A stretch of DNA of 64,000 nucleotides from Setaria digitata (Eukaryota > Nematoda > Chromadorea > Rhabditida > Setariidae), in NCBI GenBank assembly GCA_003640385.1, contig RCAB01000085.1, positions 1 through 64,000 on the forward strand. The letters run 5' to 3'. Positions 1 through 12,842 of the stretch are shown here, one piece after another (position 1 is the stretch's first letter; each line of letters begins with the position of its first letter). The notes beneath the pieces are model-generated. The model was not told where the DNA came from, made no database searches, and saw only the letters and a list, made by a program, of their open reading frames with translations. The position numbers and the translations under genes are program-made.

Positions 1-174
1 TTTTCTGATTCTTTTATGAAATGATGAATGAATAAGTAATATTGAAATCAAATCAAATTTTATAAAGTATGAATTTGCCAGATGGCAGACACATTAGTGA
101 AAAAGTATAATGAAAGGTATTATCAACGAAAAGACATGATTTTTTTTTTAATCATTTAACATTATAAATTCTTC

Positions 175-279
175 TCAAAGGAATATTTGGGTTGGATCAA
201 AATCATTGACATAATCGAAATCCGTATCCGGCTGGGATCGTTTCTGCGTCATTAGCAGTGCTCCATGTAGGTAACGATC
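175..279 (-). CDS. Terminal exon of a small secreted-peptide gene (probable)
   Basis: After a good acceptor (GTATTTTCAG) this 105-base exon reads DRYLHGALLMTQKRSQPDTD, then FDYVNDFDPTQIFL and a stop. It is clearly richer in GC than its surroundings and is acidic downstream of a KR dibasic site. It needs phase 0 from upstream, which the signal-peptide exon at 2078-2251 supplies. The pair would make a 92-residue preproprotein. The KR site is the type of site cut in neuropeptide precursors, but I recognise no known peptide. Confidence 0.5.
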   Translation of the reverse strand, partial: DRYLHGALLMTQKRSQPDTDFDYVNDFDPTQIFL

Positions 280-2077
280 CTGAAAATACTTGTGAATTGT
301 TGGATTAAAGAAGTTTTTTTTCCATTGGATTATCTAAATTTTCAAATGCAAAGATATAAATTCTAAAATTTAATTAAGATACTCAGTGCCCAAATTTAAT
401 TCTGCTATGAACTATTTCCGAAGCTATCTTTAATGCCATTATGGTAATCGTTGGTCATATTTTCTAAGATTATATTCTTTCTTTTATTCATATTCTTAAA
501 ATGCTTGCTAAGATGGAAGAGATACGTAACTAATGACAAATTCTAAGTAATTAGTGTTTGCTTAGTGATGTTACCCTCTTTTGACCTGGTTCATATTAAT
601 TGGTAATAGCTAACAACATTAAACCAAGTAAAATTTGACTGAACTTAGTTAAGTTGAAATCGGAAAAGAGTTCCTGATTTGTTAATTTATTTTGCTACAA
701 AATAAAAAAAAAATTTTGTCGTTCTTTTTTAATCTTCTCAATAATGGAAGATATTGCTTTTACTAGGAAAATGACAACTCATCTACATGGAATGAGATTA
801 AATTAGTTGAAATGATTTATTGATATCAATTACTGCGATATACAAAAGTCATTAGAACAAGGGATAACTGAAAATTTATTGCGATTACTCATAATTTTCT
901 CGAAGTAGAATCAACTAGAAATGTAATAATTTTGTAAAAAAAAAAAAAAAAAAAAAGGTTTATAATAGTTTGCTTCAAAAGTAGTTGTAAAAGTTAAATA
1001 GAATGCTTGAAGTAATCGGCTAATTTAAAAAAAAAAGTTTTCAAAAATCCCAGTTGTGCTTTAAAATGCTTAACAGTCGTTTAATAAATCTATTTCAGAT
1101 TTCTTTGCCCGAAAAACTTTTTGAATGGTTTTCAAAATGAAAATGGAATACTTTTAAAAGTAATCTCAAATGAAAGTAGCAGAATGACTCCAAGAGCACG
1201 AGTTTCTTTGTAGCTTTCAACTTGCCAAAATGTTCTTGGCGTGAAACATAGGCCATGTATAAAATATTGTAATTAACTAAATTAAAGTTTATTGTGTTTT
1301 GCTGAGAATTTGAATTTTGAAGATAATTCATAAATTAAATTAATGCTTTGAAAGAAAGTTGATGATCAAATCAGCAGCAATCATTATTTTCACTACTGTC
1401 TATTTTTTCTTGTACATTTCTCTACAAGAAATTAAAAGGAAGATTGTCACAAAGTTACAGAAAAATAAATTTAACTTATGTATTTGCCAGGCTTTTGGCA
1501 AAAACACAAATGGAGCCTTTTTTTTTTTTTGAAAATATGCATAAAAATAAAAACTATCAACAAATATCTATATTATTCCAGAAATTTAAATTTTTTTTAC
1601 TATGAACTTATTTCAAAAATATCAATTCGAAACTGTAGTGAAAATTGTTATTACCTTATAACTGCTAGCTTATTGCTTTTCGGAACTTTGCATTAAATAA
1701 AATTATCGAGGGAAGTTTTAACCAACTAAATCAATTTTAAAGCCTAAAAAAAAAAGCGAAGTGTTGCTTACTTTTGGAGTAAATGACAATTTCCTTATCA
1801 TAAAATTCTGTAATATTGAGGATAATAGCTAACTAGGAAGCAAACAAGTTGCAGTTCGTCATAAGCTTCTTCAGAAATCTCTATGTATTTGTAAGAATGG
1901 ATTACTTGCAAATAAAGGAAAGGAAGATAGGATAAGAAGAGAGAGTTTAAATGTTCGGTATATATTCTGAATAATCAATGAACTTAAAGTTCTTCTTTTG
2001 CTTCAGCACATTAATTGGTAAAACCAAAGCTGATTAATTTTGATGTAATTAAAAAATAATGGAATAGGAAACGAAAC

Positions 2078-2251
2078 CATATCAATGAGTGGTATAGTTT
2101 GAGCTAGTATGAAGGACCGTTGTAATCCTTTCCTGAAAGGATAGCGTTGATGCCGGAGATAAGGAAGTATTACTGCTCGTACGCTGCTGCTACCTCGAAA
2201 CATTTCAGCTATTAATAACAAAATACCGATAAGGGCCAACATTTTACGCAT
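2078..2251 (-). CDS. Signal-peptide exon of a small secreted protein (probable)
   Basis: The ATG lies 2 bases after a classic acceptor, CTTCATTTTCAG, the usual position for a nematode trans-splice site. It opens MRKMLALIGILLLIAEMF, a convincing signal peptide, then a basic stretch (PYLRHQRYPFRKG). A possible donor (GTTTCG) after residue 58 is in phase 0 and would lead to the exon at 279-175. Left unspliced it runs 82 residues to a stop at 2003. A third option is a 61-base intron inside it, giving a 28-residue product. The start is well supported; the rest is not. Confidence 0.42.
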
Positions 2252-5200
2252 TCCTGAAAATGAAGTTGATCAGTGTGGCCTTTTTTCGTCGATCAGAACA
2301 ACTCTTTGCAATTCTCAGGTAAATGAACGTTAAATCTTCCTGTCTATTCAAAAGGATTAATTAGAAGGCCAAGCATTATGGATTTGATAATTGGAAATAG
2401 TAATGATAAGGAATGATTATTCAGGTGATAAAATAGTCATCAGAAATTCATTACAAGAAAAATTTTAAAATTAGTCGATAAATCAACTATCTTATTCATT
2501 GAATGAGTTTTTTTCCTTATTTCTTTTTTTCAGACTCTTTTTTATGGTCATGAAGAAGTGGTCTAAAAAAAATCTGATGAAACTTTTAAAATTAATAGAA
2601 AAACAAGATTTGTTAATAGAATTTTTACTGCAAAGAATCTATCCGACAATATATCTGTATTATATAATATAATCAGTGTGATGGGCAAATACAAAATGAT
2701 TATTAATAAGCAAGAATTCAATAAAAGATGATAAAACGGTTCTTTCATATCTAAACAACTATCATTTTATTCATTTCATCATTCCACAAAAATTGACTTT
2801 AGTTTATTCAGGATTTGAAACAAACAAAGTAACGTATATATATTATCGCCAAAGCATTAGAAACTAATTAACCGGTTGCATTCTATCCTTCAAATACATT
2901 CAATACAGACAAACATTCACACATAACAGTTAAATTAAGCAATTTTATTTTTGTTTAAGCGGTATCCAACAAACAACAGCAGTATTAGCTTATCGAAATT
3001 GAATTCGGAGGAAATAAAATTCAAATTGCAAATTATGTGTTGAAATTGAGTCAAGCAAATGTGTTTCAGAATAATAAAAGCAGTTAAATTATCAAGAAAG
3101 AGGGAAAGGGCAAGCAGGAGCTTACCAGAAAAAAAGTAGATTTACCTGAAGTCCACCTGCACATTTCCATTGCACTTTTTCTTTGTGTGCAGGATGGTGC
3201 TGTATGCAGTTATATTGTTTAATGTGTAAAGAAATAAAACATATTAAAGTTTTAGAAAGAATTAAGTTGCTGACGACTCCTTGTAGTTAATTATTATCAC
3301 TTTACTTTCACAAACTAATAGCATTAAAATATATTGAAATTGATTACTTTAGATCCTGTCACTAGCAGTTACTCGAAAAACTCAATCCAAATACAATTTT
3401 TCATTTAATGAATCTTATTTGTTTTGGTGCATTGTAGTAAAAAAGAAAATTTTAGATACTAATTTTACTATGGAAATGATTTAAATCTTAATCAACCAAG
3501 ATAAAACTTAAAATTTTATAGCACGAACATTTCCATATGCAATTTTTCTCTCTCTTATTATCAACTTAGATTTTACAAATTTTCGAAAAATAAAATGCAA
3601 ACTAACTAAATAACAAAAGAAAAAGAACCACGAGTTGTTTGATACTAATAGTTGCCACTAATTGTTTCAAAAAACACACTTGATATCACTTTTAAAACAA
3701 AAATTAGTTACACGCAATCTAATTCATCTGTTTTCCTGTCTGTAGTCAAGCATTTTTCTGAGCCTCAAAAAGTTATCAAAAGAGAAAGAAGAAAGAAATT
3801 AAGTCGGAAGATGAATTGGAAGTTTAGTTAATTGACACTATAAATAATTTTGTGCTTATTCATCAAGTTGTTTAAATTTAATTTTTCCTTTCCAAAGACA
3901 AAAACTTATCACTCTGATCAACGTTTACACCATTGTAAATAATCATCAAATAAGTAATTATTAACTCATCCGTGACAAAAGGTGGAAAACAGCCAGCAGG
4001 GATAAGTTATCAGTCAATTTCACCAATTACAATTGTTGAAAAAGCAAGAGTGAAAATGGTCAGGTAGGATAACAAGAAATTGTAATTAAAGAGCAACTTG
4101 TCTAATCTTGATGAATCAAGAACAGTGTTTCAAAATAATAAGGCTGATAATTGATACTAAATTCGTTGTTTATAACTGCAAGCATGTAGCACCATTAAGT
4201 AGTATTCATTAGGGAAGAAGCAAAGTAATTTTTAATTTTGTACGCAAAAGTTTAGCATAAATGAATAGAAAGTTATAATTTGTATCCTTTTTTTTGCTAA
4301 TAAATGAGTACAAATATAAAATCATAGTAAGAAATTATATGTTTATGCGGATATAATGCAGTTCGTAAAATTCTTTGCTGTAGTCTATCACGTAATAGAC
4401 GTAAAAATTATGATTCAGAATCATTTATGATTCAAAATCAGAATCAATTCGGAATGGAAATTAAACAACCTTATAGTAAAAATAAAGAAATTTTCACGAA
4501 AATTTTTTTTTAGTAACACAATTATTGTAAATTTAGCGATAACTTTGAAGAATTTTCAATTATTTCTTCTTTTTTTGCTGTTAGAAAACATGTATAATTT
4601 AGAAAACAAGCAAATATAATCAGTTAGATATTAGCTCTTGATAACAGCTGTTATTTGCCTGACCATGACTTCGTTGTAATAACAATAATTATATAGAATA
4701 ACGGAAGGGAAGAAAATTGGTACTTGTATGACTTGAAAACAAATATGGCGGATAATTTCTAATTAAACAATTAGCGAATGGAATTTTTTCCGATCTTACT
4801 AATTTTCACGATCATGTGAATCAATTTTTGGTTTAGTTCAACAATTGCTGCTTTTTCGATTTGTTTCATTTCAGTTCAATATCAAGAAAACTGATTGGTA
4901 TATATCAGGGACTGTAATCAAAACTGAAATTGAACTTGACTTAATTGATTAAAGACTGAAATCAAGGAAGTGGGTTGACAACCATTCCAACCGATATTCG
5001 ATTGAAGTTCTCATATTTTTATATTTTTGAATTTTCTCTTAGAATGTCTCTTTAAGATCTCCAAATTACAACGCACATCCAAATGCACGAGATTCCCTTT
5101 CAAATCCTTACCAACCCAACATGCAATAGAACAGTAATAGCCACATTAATAGTTGTATAATAAAGTGGTATATGATAATTACCGATATAATACTTAAAGT

Positions 5201-5479
5201 GAAAGAGAAAAAAGTTGACAAGGGAGGAAAGTGAAAAGAGGACTTCGAATATGAAACACAATACCACATGATAGGTTACTTCACTCTGTTCATTAACATT
5301 GCAGTTGACAGATTTCGGGTTGCGGAACTGCAAATAATGGGAAGGCGAGAATGACATAATAATTAGTGCAACTGACAAGTTTCAGAATGTAGTGTGAAGA
5401 TAGATAAATATAGATATTTGGATATTTTTATACATAGAAATTAGTTGAGTCTCACTGCAAAACTGATTAAATTGATTAA

Positions 5480-5635
5480 TCAAACAGATAAAATGAGAGT
5501 TGTATTACCGTGACTGATATTTATACCTATAAATTTTATTCTTTTGCTTCTACAAAATCAAACAGATAAAATGAGAGTTGTATTACCGTGACTGATATTT
5601 ATACCTATAAATTTTATTCTTTTGCTTCTACAAAA
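5480..5635. repeat. Perfect 78-bp tandem duplication
   Basis: Positions 5480-5557 and 5558-5635 are identical by eye, each starting TCAAACAGATAAAATGAG. The absence of differences implies a recent duplication or an assembly error. Confidence 0.9.
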
Positions 5636-8531
5636 TTTCAGAAACGAGCAAGAATTAGTAATTAGGTCAATTTAATATTTTACTCATGGTACAAAACTGA
5701 ACGGTTTAATTTGATAGCACGAATTGCAATTTTTCATTTAAACAGAAACTTGTTATATCAGTTAACTTCTTACAACAAGCTAAGTTTGATTGAGCTAATT
5801 AGACGAACGAATAAGATGACTTCATCAGTTTTGAGAGTTAAGTATGCCTGTTAAAGCAATCAGTTAGAAATTTTCCATTCTGAAAAACAAATATCTTGGA
5901 ACGGAATAATTTTGCAATTACTTCTTCCTGTTTTTCAAATATAAGGAGAAAAGAAATTTATTTCCAGCCTCTTAATTATAATTTTAATTATTGGAAACAG
6001 CGTTAATTATACTTTGTGCATCGCATTGGAAAGTATACAACAATTATTGAAAAGTTAATATTTGTACTTCAAAACGATTTTTTTTAAAAGAGTGTTCCCA
6101 TACAAACCGACAGCTGGATCTCATAATAAATGAGTAATACAACTTAATTTTATCTAAAGGAAAAAAATGAAGATACGATTTATCAAAATTTTTCTCGTAG
6201 TTTTTCTATTTTTCGTTTGTTACTAAATTGAAAAATTTAATTTTTTCTTTCGTTCCTTACTCTCTGTAGAACTTAGTATTAGGATAATCCTTGCATTAAT
6301 TCTGTCGTGAAAACGAGTAGAATGGACAAATTTTAGTTAAATTAAAATTTAGTAGGTACTGTTCAAACTGATGCCTAAAAGTTTCTTAAATTTCTATTAT
6401 CAAATGACCATTAAATTCCACTTTCCTGACTGTAACTGATTTCCTGATTAATTATTAACTTTATTATATAGTTTAATAATGAAGTCTTATGACATGATTT
6501 AATTAAGAGCAGATGAACTTTTACACCAGAGCATGAGCTACAGGTCAAAAAGCATTTAAAGAAATTTAAACTGGATCATTTGATATGTAAAAAAAATTGA
6601 GCTGAACTATCTTTACTTTTAATTAAAAATAAATCAATCATCCCAGTTCAATCGTAGTGCAAAATCAGTAGCGTTTATTTTTTTATGAGATGAAATAACG
6701 ACTAAGACGATGAAAAAAGTCTGTTGAGACAAAAACTTCCGCAGTTTCATTAATTCAGTTTAATGAACTTTAAAGTTTCGCAGTTGAATGGAATCCAAAA
6801 TTGGTTGTTCTGGAAAGATTGCAAGTAGTTCTTATTTCAAAGCAATATTTCAGTTAAGATATAAAATTTTTGGAAATCTTTTTTAGTCATCCAAGACAAA
6901 AAAAAGAAAAGTGTTAAAAGATTGAAAAGTTCCATTATCCTCTTTCTGAAACAATAAAAACTCTGCTGAAACTTGATTAAGCTACTGTTACTAGCTGATC
7001 CTGCTCTCGAATACACTCTAAAATACAGAATACAATTTTATAATACATCCTGAGTCACTCTTGTATTGTATTTGGCAACGCTAAAAATGAAACAGGACAT
7101 CCCGTGTCTTCCATTATTAAGTAACCGAAAGGGGAAATGTTGTCCACATTTAATTACCAATTAATTATTTGTGCATGAGCAATTAAAGTTCTCGAAATTT
7201 CTTGCTTATTTTCATATGTTACTTTGCAATAATATGTCAAACACTTCATGTCATGTTTGATATTAATATGTTCCAAAACGTGACACATTGTTTAATGCAT
7301 AACACTCTTGGGATAATGAAACTTTTCAGAAAACTATGAGGAAGTGATACTTATAATAGAACAATTTGTTTAATTAGTCACTAGTAGTTTCTTCTTAGCC
7401 TATGCTTTGAGTACTGGGTCACTTTCGTGTTAGTACCGAAAGAAATTTGAATTACAAAGCAACAAAAGAAAGCATGAAGTTGCGACCTGAAAAATTCAAA
7501 ATATTCAGTTGCTTTTGCACTTGCTGACAAAATTGGCCAGCATGTTCAAAAAAATAAATAAATGCTTCTCATTATCTCTAACAATTTCGAATTGATAAAA
7601 TGCAAATTACTAATCGAATATTTCAAATAAAATTAAACTGTAAAATTGCAAAATAATACAAACCAGAATAATATTATGATATGTCGTAGTAATCAATAAA
7701 TTTTTGTGGGTCTAATTAATTGTTACTTGAAATTCTTCTTCCTTGTGGTTTTTTTTCTAATTATCGGGCACTGGTAGAGCTAAATAGAGATAAAACAAAA
7801 ATAATTCAAAACGGAATTATTGGAAAAAATAATAAAAAGCTGCTTTTCAATTAAAAATTATTTTTTGTAATGATTTCATTTTGAGTCATCTCCATCTCCG
7901 TTCGACTCCACATCATTTATTAGTCAGAGATAACCAATAGTTGCTTTAAAAAATCATTAAACGGAAAATGCAGCGCAGCATAACTTTCGGCAGATGCAAC
8001 TGTTTTGGCAGAAATAAGGTGATAATGAAATAACTATATCATAAGTTGGAGATCTTTAAGGATTGATGATGAGTGGTGTTAAATAAAGATTTTTATGCTT
8101 GGACGAATTTGAAGTTGATGAAAAAAGTTTATCAGTAGTTTTTGAAATGAAAAGTTTGTTTTAATTCTTTCATTGATTAGCAATACAACTGAGAAAAACA
8201 TAAATAATGATAGTTTTTCAATCAAGATGAAGCATTTCATTTGGGGAGATTGTGTCTAAACATTTTTGTAATGTGAAGATTTAATACTTTCACTTATCGC
8301 ATTCAGGCTTAACAACATTGTTCATTGTCACTATTGCAGATGTCATATATTGTTATCTTAAATATCATAATACTGATAATAGTAGTCGCGGGAAGGTTGA
8401 TAATGTGCAAATATGTTCTATAATCTTTCGACAAAACTTTTTATTTCTATCTTCTTCCCAAATTGCTGTAATTATTTCACCCAAATTATCATAAAATGGA
8501 ACGCTTTGAAAGAAAGGAATATATATTATCA

Positions 8532-9429
8532 AACTAATCAAAAAATGAGTAAAGCAATAGTTGTGATGATGATTTTATCGTTTACTTATAACTTTTTAAA
8601 ATACTAATCCAATGCAACTTTATATTGTCGAAAATGATTGCGTTACTTTCAGCAACATAAGAAAAACGCTTCGACAAAAATCGAGATGTTCGCCCTCTTA
8701 ATAATAGTGATTAGCTAATTAGTATATATTTATCTGTACTAATATATATGTCTTCCAGTGAAAAGGTCCGTGTATGAGAAAATGAGTTTACAGCTTTTAT
8801 TCCTAACTGAAGCAAGTAATTTTAATGGCAATAATCATCTACTTTTTCAGATATGACTTCATAATTTTTTGGCTACTTTTGTGCAACTGAATTCTTGAAA
8901 GTTTTATTTAACATGAGGATAAATGACTTTTCCGAAATTTTAAGGTGCAAGATTTAACTGTGGGAAAATGACAGAGTAATTCTAATTTTTTTTAGCACGA
9001 AATTGTGTTAATGTTTTAATCAGAGGGAATTGAGGAATCGGACAGAATGAGGTAGTATAGGAAAAGGGAAATGATCCGGCGTCACAGGAGCCGAACTCGA
9101 AGACGAGGTGACGAGTCCAAGAAAGAAATGAAGTTCCATTCTCGAGAATGCATTTCACTTTCTCATTTCTCACTATAATAATCTTTGCTTTTCCCCAAAT
9201 AATCATAGCTTATTATTTTTAGTACAGACAAATATATACTAATTAGCTAATCACTATTATTAAGAGAGCGAGCATCTCGATTTTTGTCGAAGCGTTCTTC
9301 TTATATTGCTGAAAGTAACGCAATCATTTTCGACAAAATAAAGTTGCATTGGATTAGTATTTTAAAAAGTTATAAGTAAACGATAAAATCACCATCACAA
9401 TTATTGCTTTACTCATTTTTTGATTAGTT
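8532..9429. mobile_element. Long inverted-repeat element (foldback/MITE-like)
   Basis: Two arms of about 211 bases each (8532-8742 and 9219-9429) are inverted copies with a small number of differences, separated by 476 bases. The outer ends begin AACTAATCAAAAAATGAG on each strand; the inner ends are TTAGCTAATTAGTATATATT-like. No target-site duplication is evident. The spacer contains a 74-codon minus-strand frame (8982-9206) and a GC-richer patch (about 9070-9150), but no transposase. This suggests a non-autonomous foldback element. Confidence 0.6.
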
Positions 9430-12400
9430 CTGATGTCATCGTAGTCTAAACTGTTCATGGGCTAAAAAGTAAAGAGTGTAAAGATGACTTAGATTTGTGA
9501 AAATTCAAAATATTTAATATTTCAAAGTTTTTTCTGCTTTTACCAATGTCTTCAAAATAAAATAAATCACACTGGGTGCTGGAAATTTACCTTTTTAGTA
9601 GAATCATTGCAGGGAACAAAACTAATAAAATAGAAGTGATGTATTTTATAATTTAAATTTATTTAAGTGATGTTATGAGTGGCATCTGAAATAGTATTTT
9701 TCTTTTGTCCAATTTAAGCTTATCATAGACTTGCTTGCATTTTCGGTTTCAGTTTAGAGTTTAATTAAGATTTAGGTGTACAATGTTCAAAAGTTTAATG
9801 TTCTAGACTTTTTTGGATATAAATTATGATAACTGCTAAACAAACGAATTTCCTAAATCTTATGCTGAGATCGATTAGCGCTATATTTGTTGGTATTATG
9901 GCACATTGTGTGGATTGAGTAGCAAAACTTCTGACAGAGAGCTCATTAAGTCTGATTTTTCTTTTTTTGTAGGTAAGAATGGAAAAGTTACTTTACTTTA
10001 AAAGAAAAGTCTCACTATTATTACATTTTCATATTCAAACTTCAAATTGATCGATGTTCAGTTTGATTAAAAGTAAAAGATATTTGGGATTGGAGAAAAA
10101 CAATCAAAATAGAAAAGTGACAGTGTAGTTAAATTGCAATAAAATGCTCTTTTGTGCCTGATTTATCTTTGCCGTAATTTTAAAGTAATTTAATTAGTGG
10201 AAAGATTTCTCAAATGTTATTGGATGCAGATTCCTTAGTTTTGCTTCTTCTACTTACTCTATTCTTTAAAGTGCTAATTTCTTTTCCTCCCAAAAAATTT
10301 ATTATTACTAATTTCAAATAATGCTGAAAATTCCAATCTATTTGGATAATTAAACTGAAATTTTAATGATGAATTCATGTTAACTCACAAATCTAAAATA
10401 TTTATAAAATCATTAAAAAGTATTTCATCATTTTTTAAATTTATTCTTAATTGAAACGATAATAATTAATTATCAATTTATAACGATAGCACGACGAGAA
10501 TTTGTCTATGAATTGCTTTATATTAACGTAGATTTCGTAAACTTTTCTGTTCCCTCTATTAATCAATATATCGGTCAGAAATTTAAAAGAATTAAAATAA
10601 ATCTCTCATTCAGTTTTTAATTGTTTCTGAGATTTCTAAATTATTCTTAATAAATATATTCTTTAGTGTAAGAAGATCAGATGATCATGCTGCGGGATGC
10701 ACTACTTGAACATGTAATCACTGATTGCTATTTATATAAAATATGGTTTTTGATTGAAAAACAATTTAAAAATAGCATCAAATTAAGAATCGCCTTTGAA
10801 ATAAATTTTCCTGAACAGCAAAATAAATCAGGAAATTTTCTAGAAGTAAGTATTAGCTCAAGTTATTTGCTGCACCCTTTTTTTAATATTCTCTCTTCTT
10901 ACACTAAATTTTTTCATTTTCATCTTTAGAACAGATAGGATGAGCATAATTACACAACAACAGATTAATTATGATATTATCTGTCTGACTAAAGATTGAA
11001 TAATTCTCAAAATTATAAGATATCATTCCTACTAGTGCTATTGTTTTGTTTAATTTTTATTACCTTAAAATTTATTCATAGTACATTCAATTCTGTCTCT
11101 TATCCACTTCAATTTATCAGTGGAATTATCAGACGAATCAGCTGAATGCTGTCTTACTATTTTGTAATAGCTGTTTTGTAGATTACAAATTGGTAATAAA
11201 GCAGCTATCATATTGATAATATATAGATACTGAAAATCATACTGATAACACTGATATACAGTGATATTGATAATATAGGAATGATAGCTTAACAAAGTAT
11301 TCCTTTCACTATAAACAACCTTTTTTTGCCTTTTTGGTTGAAATTCAAAAACGAAGCTGTTAATAGAAGTCAATGTGCTGTTTTCATATTTCTTACCAAA
11401 AAGTTAATTGGTAAGTCATATTTCAGCTATTTTTTCATTCATTTATTCATTTTATTTTTGTTTTTTTAAAAGTGCAAAACTAAAATATGAGAATTTATTT
11501 AATAAGTACTGGTGGTAGTAGTAGATCCACCGATGTATCGATTTGCCTCGAATTTAAATTTTCGGAATAGCAACCCATCAATTCTCCCCCTTCAACGTCA
11601 ACATTTGTTATAATGCAGCAGTAGGAAATAGCAAAACGGGTGATCAATTTGGAAAATCTATTCAAATGACACTTAAAAAATAGAACAAGCAACAAACGGT
11701 GGCAAAATATAATCTAGAAGGTGTTTAATTGCGTGTCAAACTCTGTGGAACAGACTAAGTCCATTCAAAAATTCCAGTAATAATAGTTATCAACTCGCAA
11801 ACCAGCAATTTTTGATTATATTACATCTCGAAAGCCAAATATCTATCAGTAAAAGTGAGGATCATGGAAGAAAAAAAGAATGCTACAGAACGATTTTATT
11901 GAAAATTCCATTTCTGTAACATATCCAAACATTGTTCGTGTTCACTAACATTTCATTGTCTTCCCATCATTTACACTATTTAATTTGTTAAGTTTACTTC
12001 TAATAAGCTCATATTTAATCGATATAGTAAAGAATAACGAAGAGAATGGTGTCGATATTACTTAGCTTAGTTTGGGTCATAATTATTTTCTGTCATATGC
12101 GTGATAAATGTTGTTTCTTTGAAATAAAAAAGACTGGATGCGATTCAATGAAAACTTTCTATTTCTCAGCCGCATATTCCTGAAATTGGATGAAAATCTC
12201 ATTATTTTGACGAAAAGGAAATATCTACCCCGTAGATTTAAAATCCTTGTGAGATCTAAATTCGGCATACATAAATATTTCTAATTTATCTTTTTTCTAT
12301 ATTACTCTTTGATTTTTAAACTTACGCAATCGCTTGCTCTTTTGCTCAGCTATTATCTGTTCATATTTCAACTTTGTTTTGTTTCTCAGATTTTTTCACA

Positions 12401-12842
12401 TTTAATTCTGTAAATACTCGAAAATGATGTTTGAGAGCACCAATTATGCTTGCTACGAAATAGTAACTTTGGCTTTGGCTTTTAGAGGGTTCTTGAACAC
12501 AGTACCGATCATCTCATAATTCATTATTCGCTTCTCTACTTCTAAAATGATCAAAACTGCCATTTTCTTGCAGTTAAACATTTAGCAAATGCTGCACCCA
12601 AATACATTGTAAAATATTTTAATTAAGCCAATGTCTCAGTTTGACGTACACAGATTCAATTTATAAGAACAAAGCATTTCAATCACAAATTACATGCAAA
12701 AGCCCACAAAACAAATATTCAAAATGAAACTGAGTGCTGTAACGGATTAAAAATTGGTCACATGCAAAACGTCAAAGATATAACTGGAAGAGAGAGGAAA
12801 TTTACAGGTGAGCGGAGCCCAAAATTTGATACAAGCATCTTA

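Larger units (their letters stand above)
2254..12842. other. Gene-poor AT-rich stretch
   Basis: No exon with matching splice signals, coding-like composition and family similarity was found on either strand. Short open frames here (for example 5100-5378, 10681-10929, 11065-11373) look like chance in AT-rich DNA. The region does hold a 78-bp tandem duplication and a long inverted-repeat element, listed separately. Confidence 0.6.

Noticed and set aside
5100..5378. 92-codon minus-strand frame
   Set aside because: Low-complexity hydrophobic run from a TC-rich tract on the minus strand; no coding support.
11065..11373. 102-codon minus-strand frame
   Set aside because: Composition matches surrounding AT-rich DNA and includes a simple ATAT-like stretch; no family.
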